This document shows, in pieces, positions 6,101 to 12,308 of a stretch of 12,308 nucleotides of DNA (position 1 is the stretch's first letter; the number at the start of each line of letters is the position of its first letter). The notes under the pieces are model-generated. The model was not told where the DNA came from. It searched no databases and was given only the letters and a program-made list of their open reading frames with translations. This DNA comes from JBBQSN01 sp038213835 (GTDB taxonomy: Bacteria; Actinomycetota; Actinomycetes; Actinomycetales; CAWJMD01). The stretch is from NCBI GenBank assembly GCA_038213835.1, contig JBBQSN010000107.1, forward strand, positions 1 to 12,308. Direction: 5' to 3'. The position numbers and the translations under genes were made by a program.

Positions 6101-7758
6101 GGGGCCGCCTGGTGGCCCTGGGCGTGGTGGTGGCGTCCGGGCTCGTGGCCTGCTCGGGCGGACCGCCCGCACCGTCCGGCACGTCGTCGACGGCGTCCGA
6201 CCCGTCGTCGACCACGACCACGGCCGCGCCACCGTCGGTCGAGCCGCTCACCTGGGGACCCACCGAGGACGAGCTGGTCCAGGCCCGGGAGGTCGTGTCC
6301 GGCTGGACCTCGGAGCAGCTCGCCGGGGGAGTGCTGGTGCCGCGCTACGACGGCACCGACCCGCAGACCCCGGCCGACCTCGTCCGAGAGCTGCACCTCG
6401 CCGGCGTGATCGTGATGGGCGACAACGTGGCCGACGCCGAGCAGGTCGCGGCCACAACCGCCGCCGTGCAGGAGGCCGCGGCCGACGACGGCCGCACCTG
6501 GCCGGCCGTGGTCTCGGTCGACCAGGAGGGCGGGATCGTCGCCCGGCTGAAGAGCCCGGTGGCCACGGACTTCCCGACCTTCATGTCCGCCGGGGCCGCG
6601 ATAGCGGGTGCCTGGGCGCGGGGCGACGAGGCGTCGGCCACCGACGCCGTGACCCGGGCTGCCGCCGCGACGGCGCTGCAGCTGCGCGGCCTCGGCTTCA
6701 CCTGGGTGTTCGCCCCCGACGCCGACGTGACCGCCGGGCCGCAGGACCCCACCATCGGCTCGCGCTCACCCTCGGACGACCCGGCCCTGGTGTCGGCGGC
6801 GGTCGCCGCCGCCGTCAAGGGGTACGCCGCGTCCGGCATCGTCGCCGTCGCCAAGCACTACCCGGGGCACGGGTCGGTGCCCGCCGACAGCCACGAGACC
6901 CTGCCGGTGCAGCCCGCCACCCTCGACGAGCTGAGGGCGGGCGACCTCGTGCCGTTCGGCGCGGCCGCCGAGGCCGGTGTGCCCGCGGTGATGATGAGCC
7001 ACATCGCCGCCGACGCCTTCGACCCGGGCGTCCCGGCCTCGTTGTCCCCGAAGGCCTACGCCTCCCTGCGGGCCGATGCCGGCTTCGACGGGCTCGCGGT
7101 CACCGACGCCCAGGACATGGGGGCGATCACGACCGAGTACGGCAGCGGAGGAGCCGCGGTGCAGGCGCTCGCGGCCGGTGCCGACGTCCTGCTCATGCCG
7201 CTCGACCTGCGAGCCGCGCACGCCGCGGTCGTCACGGGCCTCGGTGACGGCTCGCTGCCGCGCGAACGGGTCGCGGACGCCGCGGCCAAGGTGGTGGCGG
7301 TGCAGACCTGGCAGGCACGCACCGCGGCCGAGGTCCCGGTCCCGGCCGACGTCGGCGAGCAGGCCGATGCCGCGTCACGGGAGCTGTCGGCCGCCGCGGT
7401 CGCCCTGGTCGACGGGTCTTGCGAGGCGGGCTGGGCCCCGGACGGCTTCCAGGTGGCCGGCGGCACCGACGCCGACCGGGAGCGCCTGCAGGACGCCGCC
7501 GACCGCGCCGGGGTGGGCACCGGCTCGGGTCCGGTCGTGCGGCTGCTGGGTGGGTCGACCGGTGGCAGCGGCGACGTCGTGGTCTCGCTCGACGTCCCCT
7601 ACGTGCTGGAGACCGCGCGGGGGAGCACGGCCACGCTGGCCCTGTTCGGCCGCGACGCGGGCGCGTTCGACGCCCTCGTCGCCGTGCTCACCGGGACGGC
7701 GACCCCTCAGGGAGCGCTGCCGGTCTCCATCGGACGCACCACCAGCACCGACTGCTGA
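6097..7758 (+). CDS. GH3 family lipoprotein, NagZ-like beta-N-acetylhexosaminidase
   Basis: Predicted exported lipoprotein of 553 residues that removes N-acetylglucosamine from cell-wall muropeptides; this role is inferred from its family. The N-terminus is a lipoprotein signal with lipobox LVAC (16-19, Cys19 lipidated), then a Ser/Thr/Pro linker (about 23-50). The GH3 barrel shows VDQEGG (141-146), the NagZ acid/base loop KHYPGHG plus DSH (253-259, 264-266) and the nucleophile region VTDAQDM (Asp337). From about 385 a second domain resembling a short GH3 C-terminal domain runs to the end (ALPVSIG). Mycobacterial LpqI is a related lipoprotein but is about 390 residues and lacks much of this second domain. 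The GTG overlaps the tsaD stop by 4 bases. The 3' end overlaps the convergent methyltransferase by 52 bp. Family is secure; substrate is inferred. Confidence 0.9.
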   Translation: MRGRLVALGVVVASGLVACSGGPPAPSGTSSTASDPSSTTTTAAPPSVEPLTWGPTEDELVQAREVVSGWTSEQLAGGVLVPRYDGTDPQTPADLVRELHLAGVIVMGDNVADAEQVAATTAAVQEAAADDGRTWPAVVSVDQEGGIVARLKSPVATDFPTFMSAGAAIAGAWARGDEASATDAVTRAAAATALQLRGLGFTWVFAPDADVTAGPQDPTIGSRSPSDDPALVSAAVAAAVKGYAASGIVAVAKHYPGHGSVPADSHETLPVQPATLDELRAGDLVPFGAAAEAGVPAVMMSHIAADAFDPGVPASLSPKAYASLRADAGFDGLAVTDAQDMGAITTEYGSGGAAVQALAAGADVLLMPLDLRAAHAAVVTGLGDGSLPRERVADAAAKVVAVQTWQARTAAEVPVPADVGEQADAASRELSAAAVALVDGSCEAGWAPDGFQVAGGTDADRERLQDAADRAGVGTGSGPVVRLLGGSTGGSGDVVVSLDVPYVLETARGSTATLALFGRDAGAFDALVAVLTGTATPQGALPVSIGRTTSTDC

Positions 7759-8912
7759 CCCGCGACCCGGGTCAGCACCACGGTGGCCTCCTGGGTGCCG
7801 GTCAGCCGCAGCTGGCGACGCAACTGGGCGGGCTCGACCGCGGTGCCTCGCTTCTTGATCGTCAGGCTCCCCACCCGCCTGTCGCGCAGGTAGGTGCGCA
7901 GCCGCTTGAGCCCGAACGGCAGGACGTCGAGCACCTGGTAGCTGCGGGCCAGCGGCGTGCTCGCCGGTGCGTCGGAGGTGACGTAGGCGATGGTGCGGTC
8001 TATCAGCCGGCCGCCCACCCGGGTGGCGACGACGCCGACGAGCCCGGCCCGCAGCACGGCGCCGTCCGGCTCGTGCAGGTAGCCGCCGACCGCACCGACC
8101 TCCGGGGTCTGCAGCTCGCGGTCGTCGACCACCTCGGCCTCGGCCCCGCCCGCGCCGGTGCGTAGCACGACCGCGGAGCGCCGCACGTCCTCGCGGGCCA
8201 GCAGGCCGAACCACAGCCCCGCCTCGACGACGTCGCCGTCGACCGAGACCCACTGCGCCTCGGCCCCCTCGGGCACGAGGTCGTGCCGGATGCCCGGCGC
8301 CACCTTCGCCCCGACGGCCGGGAGCCGACCGGCCAGGTCGACGACGAACGACAGCGGCGGGCTGGCCTGGCGCGGGTCGAGCACCCGCGTCCCGGACGCG
8401 GTGCGGCGCGCGGGATCCAGGAACGCCCCGCCGACGCCGGTGAGATCAGTGCTCGTCGCGTCCTCGTGCCGCACCTGGGTGCCTTCGAAGTGCCGCAGGT
8501 TCACGGTCGCGACCGCGGCCGTGACCTCGTCGCGCTCGACGGCGAGCACCTCGCGGTCCAGGCCCGCCATCGCCATCGCGTCGCCGCCGATACCGCACCC
8601 GAGGTCGGCGACCCGCTCGACCCCCGCGGCGGCGAACCGCTGGGCGTGCCGGGCCGCGACCTCGAGCCTGGTGGCCTGTTCCAGGCCCTCGACGGTGAAC
8701 AGCATCCGGTCGGCGAACGGACCGAACTTGCCGCGGGCCCGCTCGCGCAGCCTCGACTGGGTCAGCGCCGCGGCGACCAGGGCCGGGTCGATGCCGCCGG
8801 CCCGCAGCCGCTCGCTCAGCGCGGGCACGCCCTCCTCGTCGTACGGGGGCAGGGCCTCGAGCAGCCGCCACCCCTGCGGTGTCATCAGGGCGGCGAGTCC
8901 GGCGGGGTCCAC
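7707..8912 (-). CDS. Class I SAM-dependent methyltransferase with THUMP-like C-terminal domain
   Basis: Predicted methyltransferase of 401 residues, probably acting on RNA, though the target is unknown. Residues 1-95 form a helical N-terminal region (KFGPFADRMLFT at 62-73). The SAM-binding fold starts with VADLGCGIGGD (101-111), and VLAVERDE (122-129) gives the acidic residue after strand 2. FLDPARR (164-170) occupies the place of the catalytic D/N-PP-Y-type loop. The last 90 residues (LPFGLKRLRTYLRDRRVGSL onward, with TIKKRGTAV) match what is known as the THUMP-like domain. The GTG at 8912 is the only start in the open frame that keeps the usual MDP N-terminus; the upstream GGGG is weak and only 2 bases away. 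Its gene is divergent from groES; its start lies 28 bp from the first CIRCE element. Confidence 0.85.
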   Translation of the reverse strand: MDPAGLAALMTPQGWRLLEALPPYDEEGVPALSERLRAGGIDPALVAAALTQSRLRERARGKFGPFADRMLFTVEGLEQATRLEVAARHAQRFAAAGVERVADLGCGIGGDAMAMAGLDREVLAVERDEVTAAVATVNLRHFEGTQVRHEDATSTDLTGVGGAFLDPARRTASGTRVLDPRQASPPLSFVVDLAGRLPAVGAKVAPGIRHDLVPEGAEAQWVSVDGDVVEAGLWFGLLAREDVRRSAVVLRTGAGGAEAEVVDDRELQTPEVGAVGGYLHEPDGAVLRAGLVGVVATRVGGRLIDRTIAYVTSDAPASTPLARSYQVLDVLPFGLKRLRTYLRDRRVGSLTIKKRGTAVEPAQLRRQLRLTGTQEATVVLTRVAGQQSVLVVRPMETGSAP

Positions 8913-8940
8913 GTCCCCGATCCAACCAGCCCGGGCGTCG

Positions 8941-8967
8941 CTGGCACTCAGGTCGGGTGAGTGCTAG
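8941..8967. promoter_or_regulatory. CIRCE element 1 (HrcA operator)
   Basis: Left arm CTGGCACTC, nine bases, right arm GAGTGCTAG. The arms are complementary except at one position and match the known CIRCE consensus arms (TTAGCACTC and GAGTGCTAA) at 7 and 8 of 9 bases. HrcA repressor binds this site and leaves it on heat shock. It covers the proposed -35 and most of the -10 of the groES promoter, so bound HrcA would block polymerase directly. The hrcA gene is not in the window. Confidence 0.93.
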
Positions 8968-8970
8968 TTT
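8942..8970 (+). promoter_or_regulatory. Likely vegetative-type promoter of groES-groEL
   Basis: TGGCAC (8942-8947) and TAGTTT (8965-8970) are separated by exactly 17 bases. The -10 keeps the most conserved TA and final T; the -35 is a moderate match to TTGACA. Predicted transcription start is near 8977, giving a 5' leader of about 117 bases before groES. The overlap with CIRCE 1 supports the assignment. The position of the start site is inferred. Confidence 0.6.
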
Positions 8971-8974
8971 TCTC

Positions 8975-9001
8975 CTGGCACTCTCCCCTGGAGGGTGCCA
9001 A
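8975..9001. promoter_or_regulatory. CIRCE element 2 (degenerate)
   Basis: Left arm CTGGCACTC (identical to the left arm of element 1), nine bases, then right arm GGGTGCCAA, which keeps 7 of 9 consensus bases. It also forms a 10 bp dyad (8976-8985 with 8991-9000, one mismatch). It begins 34 bp after element 1 and lies at the predicted transcription start. Tandem CIRCE sites before groE operons are known in several bacteria. Confidence 0.8.
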
Positions 9002-9077
9002 CGCCCCGAGGCGACCGGCACCCGCGACGACGGCCGCCACCGGGCACCCCGTCCTAGTGAGAACACTGCGATCTGCG

Positions 9078-9086
9078 AAGGGGAGG
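9078..9086 (+). promoter_or_regulatory. Strong ribosome binding site of groES
   Basis: AAGGGGAGG ends 7 bases before the GTG at 9094. It is one of the two strongest Shine-Dalgarno sequences in the window and settles the groES start. Confidence 0.85.
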
Positions 9087-9093
9087 TCCGCCT

Positions 9094-9390
9094 GTGTCGG
9101 TCTCCATCAAGCCGCTCGAGGACCGGATCGTCGTCAAGGCCGTCGAGGCCGAGCAGACGACCGCATCCGGTCTGGTCATCCCGGACACCGCGAAGGAGAA
9201 GCCCCAGGAGGGCGAGGTCCTCGCGGTGGGCCCGGGCCGCATCGACGACAACGGCAACCGTGTGCCGCTCGACGTCGCTGTCGGCGACAAGGTCATCTAC
9301 AGCAAGTACGGCGGCACCGAGGTCAAGTACGGCGGCGAGGAGCTGCTGATCCTGTCGGCCCGCGACGTCCTGGCGATCGTCCAGGCCTGA
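9094..9390 (+). CDS. groES: Co-chaperonin GroES
   Basis: Heptameric lid of the GroEL folding chamber, cytoplasmic. The 98-residue product has the full family length. IKPLEDRIVVK (5-15) is the N-terminal signature. Residues 17-35 form the mobile loop, with the GroEL-contacting tripeptide LVI (27-29). GPGR (46-49) and the C-terminal YGGEELLILSARDVLAI are also standard. The GTG start is set by the strong AAGGGGAGG site. It is transcribed from the CIRCE-controlled promoter upstream and followed by groEL after 130 bp, a wider gap than usual that contains a perfect hairpin. The groEL gene directly downstream and the loss of a second groEL make this the groESL1-type operon of actinomycetes. Confidence 0.98.
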   Translation: MSVSIKPLEDRIVVKAVEAEQTTASGLVIPDTAKEKPQEGEVLAVGPGRIDDNGNRVPLDVAVGDKVIYSKYGGTEVKYGGEELLILSARDVLAIVQA

Positions 9391-9411
9391 TCGGCCACAG
9401 CGTGACGACCG

Positions 9412-9450
9412 CGCCCCGGACGGTGAGGCCCTCGGGCCGCGTCCGGGGCG
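9412..9450 (+). repeat. Perfect 11 bp hairpin in the groES-groEL gap
   Basis: CGCCCCGGACG (9412-9422) and CGTCCGGGGCG (9440-9450) are perfectly complementary across a 17-base loop, and the loop itself contains a small GGCC/GGCC stem with loop CTCG. No T-run follows, so a simple terminator is unlikely. It could be a partial terminator, or a processing or stability element that sets unequal groES and groEL levels. It ends 70 bases before the groEL start. Confidence 0.75.
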
Positions 9451-9520
9451 TGTTCGCGTTCTCGCCGCCGAACAACCAACGCACCACCACCCGAACCACG
9501 AGAGGCTGACGAACACAACC

Positions 9521-11140
<1,620 letters not shown>

Positions 11141-11183
11141 CCTCGGTCGCTGACTTCTGCTCCAGCCCACTGCGCGCGTACGT

Positions 11184-11222
11184 CGAAGGGCCGGCACCCC
11201 GTTCGGGGGTGCCGGCCCTTCG
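11184..11222. terminator. Bidirectional terminator between groEL and whiB
   Basis: A perfect 17 bp stem (11184-11200 with 11206-11222) closes over the five-base loop GTTCG. The inner arm begins AAGGGCCGGCACCCC. It starts 43 bases after the groEL stop and ends 54 bases from the stop of the convergent whiB gene. There is no T-run on either side, as is common for actinobacterial hairpin terminators. The position between two convergent genes suggests use in both directions. Confidence 0.88.
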
Positions 11223-11276
11223 GGGCTGGTGGGTGGTGCAGCCGGCAGGTGGGTCCGACCGGGGAGGAGCGCAGGG

Positions 11277-11579
11277 TCAGACCGCTTCGGGCAGTGCCGG
11301 TGGCGTCGCGCCGGCCAGGACCTGCTCGCGGTCGTCCTCGGTGAGGCCGCCCCAGACCCCGTAGGGCTCACGGACGGCCAGCGCGTGCTCACGGCACTGC
11401 CTGATCACGGGGCAGGTCGCGCAGACGGCCTGGGCCGCTGCGTCCCGGTTGCGGCGGCGCGGACCGCGTTCGCCCTCCGGGTGGAAGAACTGCTCGTCCC
11501 CGTAGGTGCGGCATGCTCCCTGGTACTGCCACTCCCACAGGTCGGCCACGGGGCCGGGAAGGCGCGAGATCTCAGCCAT
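11277..11579 (-). CDS. whiB3: WhiB-family iron-sulfur regulator, WhiB3/WhiD type
   Basis: Small transcription regulator (100 residues) holding a [4Fe-4S] cluster through Cys23, Cys53, Cys56 and Cys62 (spacing C-29-C-2-C-5-C). The G-V-W-G-G turn (74-78) binds the sigma factor region 4 in this family; a short basic or polar tail follows. The N-terminus LPGPVADLWEWQ and FFHPEGERG (31-39) match WhiB3 of mycobacteria and WhiD of Streptomyces rather than WhiB1, WhiB2 or WhiB7. The position beside groEL1 is also that of whiB3 in M. tuberculosis. The ATG at 11579 is chosen over the GTG at 11582 because AAGAGG lies 4 bases upstream of the ATG. Expected roles are redox sensing and developmental or metabolic control. 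Family is certain, orthology likely. Confidence 0.93.
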   Translation of the reverse strand: MAEISRLPGPVADLWEWQYQGACRTYGDEQFFHPEGERGPRRRNRDAAAQAVCATCPVIRQCREHALAVREPYGVWGGLTEDDREQVLAGATPPALPEAV

Positions 11580-11640
11580 CACTCCTCTTTCGGTTGGTCC
11601 GACGTCGACCCTCGATGACCCACGACGAGGGTTCTACGTG

Positions 11641-11664
11641 CCGTTCCTGATTGCTCCGGAACGG
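11641..11664. repeat. Inverted repeat in the whiB 5' leader
   Basis: CCGTTCC (11641-11647) and GGAACGG (11658-11664) are perfectly complementary across 10 bases. It lies just downstream of the predicted whiB transcription start (about 11667), so it may be an operator or a 5' hairpin of the transcript. Confidence 0.45.
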
Positions 11665-11673
11665 GACAAGATG

Positions 11674-11702
11674 AACGTACAACCGTTTCAGAAGTTGTTC
11701 AA
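11674..11702 (-). promoter_or_regulatory. Likely promoter of whiB
   Basis: Read on the minus strand, TTGAAC (11702-11697) and TACGTT (11679-11674) are separated by exactly 17 bases. The -35 is four of six and the -10 has TA and the final T. Predicted start is near 11667, giving a leader of about 88 bases. The -35 is part of an 11 bp repeat, so a protein bound there would interfere with or assist polymerase. Confidence 0.65.
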
Positions 11703-11725
11703 CCCTGGCTCACCAAGTTGTTCAA
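11681..11725. promoter_or_regulatory. Repeat cluster, candidate MerR-type operator
   Basis: AAGTTGTTCAA occurs exactly twice, at 11692-11702 and 11715-11725, same orientation, 23 bp start to start. A degenerate copy, AACCGTTTCAG (7 of 11), abuts the first at 11681-11691. On the minus strand each perfect copy reads TTGAACAACTT and contains nTnnACAn, the motif described for CarH (a B12-binding MerR protein) operators. The divergent gene at 11803 encodes a MerR protein, so autoregulation and control of whiB is plausible. Confidence 0.45.
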
Positions 11726-11791
11726 GCCCGGGACGGCCGGTTGGTCGCTCGAATGGCGGTCGACACCCGGACGCCGCAGACTGACGACGTG

Positions 11792-11797
11792 AGGAGG
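11792..11797 (+). promoter_or_regulatory. Ribosome binding site deciding the MerR start
   Basis: A perfect AGGAGG lies 5 bases before the GTG at 11803. This makes that GTG the start rather than the later ATG at 11860, where no such site exists. Confidence 0.8.
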
Positions 11798-11802
11798 GGT
11801 TC

Positions 11803-12308
11803 GTGAGGCGTCCGGGACGTTCGGTCGAGGGGGTCGCCACCGACGACGGGCAACTGTTGATGCCGACACTGAAGGTCGCTGCCGTGGCACGTCGGCTGGG
11901 TGTTGCCCCGGCCACCCTGCGCACCTGGTCGCGCCGTTACGGGCTCGGCCCGTCGGCCCACGTGGCGGGGTCCCACCGTCAGTACACCTCCGGCGACGTC
12001 ATGCGCCTGGTCGTGATGCGCCGCCTCACCCTCGAGGGCGTCTCCCCGGCCGACGCCGCGCGGGTCGCGCTGGACACCCCCGTCGACTCGGTCATCCCGC
12101 CCGCCGGCATCACCGCCCTGGCTCTGATGCCCACGCTGACGCTCGCTGAGCCCGTGGCGCCCCTGCGCGGGCTCGTCCAGAGCCTGGCGGCCGCCTCGCA
12201 GGCGATGGACAGCTCCCGGTGCGCGGAGATCGTCCGGGGTGCGATCGGCTCGCACGGCGTGATCCCCACGTGGACACAGGTCCTGCAGCCCGTGCTCGCC
12301 GACACCGG
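11803..12308 (+). CDS. MerR-family regulator, probable B12-domain (CarH/LitR-like) type, cut by the window end
   Basis: The first 168 residues of a DNA-binding regulator; the 3' end is outside the window. After a 20-residue lead, LKVAAVARRLGVAPATLRTW (23-42) is the MerR winged helix-turn-helix; RRYGLGPSAHVAGSHRQYT (44-62) is the wing, and the next helix is VMRLVVMRRLTLEGVSPADAA. After a linker, a helical segment begins near residue 120 (PLRGLVQSLAAASQAMD) and continues CAEIVRGAIGSHGVIPTWTQVLQPVLAD. This pattern of short helices resembles the helical cap that precedes a cobalamin-binding domain in CarH/LitR-like MerR proteins; the ExxxH and DxHxxG-type motifs would lie beyond the window. The GTG start is set by AGGAGG. 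It is divergent from whiB across 223 bp. MerR family is sure; the B12 subtype is probable only. Confidence 0.8.
   Translation, partial: MRRPGRSVEGVATDDGQLLMPTLKVAAVARRLGVAPATLRTWSRRYGLGPSAHVAGSHRQYTSGDVMRLVVMRRLTLEGVSPADAARVALDTPVDSVIPPAGITALALMPTLTLAEPVAPLRGLVQSLAAASQAMDSSRCAEIVRGAIGSHGVIPTWTQVLQPVLADT

Noticed and set aside
4367..6232. 621-codon minus-strand open frame across rimI and tsaD.
   Set aside because: GC-bias artefact: the plus-strand genes below it have full sets of catalytic motifs, and this frame has none.
11506..11784. 92-codon plus-strand frame in the whiB/MerR gap.
   Set aside because: It starts inside whiB antisense and runs through the promoter and repeat region; no ribosome binding site and no recognisable protein.

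Overview
The window is a piece of a very GC-rich chromosome (about 70% or more by eye, with codon third positions almost all G or C and many GTG starts). Gene content and order point to an actinomycete. The order alr, t6A genes (tsaE, tsaB, rimI, tsaD), groES, groEL with a His-rich tail, then an oppositely oriented whiB3/whiD-type gene matches the known order around Rv3423c-Rv3416 in Mycobacterium tuberculosis. Three genes here are absent from that stretch in M. tuberculosis: an alpha/beta hydrolase between alr and tsaE, and a GH3 lipoprotein plus a methyltransferase between tsaD and groES. The genus cannot be named from this sequence.

Layout. Positions 39-653 (minus) hold a small Tex30/KANL3-like alpha/beta hydrolase, divergent from a long plus-strand operon at 825-7758: alr, a second alpha/beta hydrolase with a membrane or Tat leader, tsaE, tsaB, rimI, tsaD and a NagZ-like GH3 lipoprotein. 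Three of its junctions are 4-base GTGA stop/start overlaps (2036-2039, 4424-4427, 6097-6100), so translation is probably coupled. The GH3 gene meets a minus-strand SAM methyltransferase with a THUMP-like C-terminus (7707-8912) tail to tail, with a 52 bp coding overlap.

The methyltransferase is divergent from groES-groEL (9094-11140). The gap between them carries two CIRCE (HrcA) operators and a recognisable promoter. A perfect 17 bp hairpin at 11184-11222 closes the groESL operon and, from the other side, the whiB gene (11277-11579, minus). The gap between whiB and a divergent, truncated MerR-family regulator (11803 to the end) is locally AT-richer. It holds 11 bp repeats that overlap a good whiB promoter.

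How it works together: TsaE, TsaB and TsaD are three of the four bacterial t6A tRNA-modification proteins (TsaC is not here). RimI is their usual neighbour. Alr and the GH3 enzyme place peptidoglycan synthesis and turnover at the two ends of the same operon. GroES/GroEL1 form the stress chaperone unit. WhiB and MerR are regulators.

No phage, transposon, CRISPR, tRNA, rRNA or defence system is visible, and I do not see a new multi-gene system. The items most worth checking are regulatory: the MerR/whiB intergenic repeats, the double CIRCE with its divergent methyltransferase, the hairpin between groES and groEL, and the overlapping convergent gene ends.
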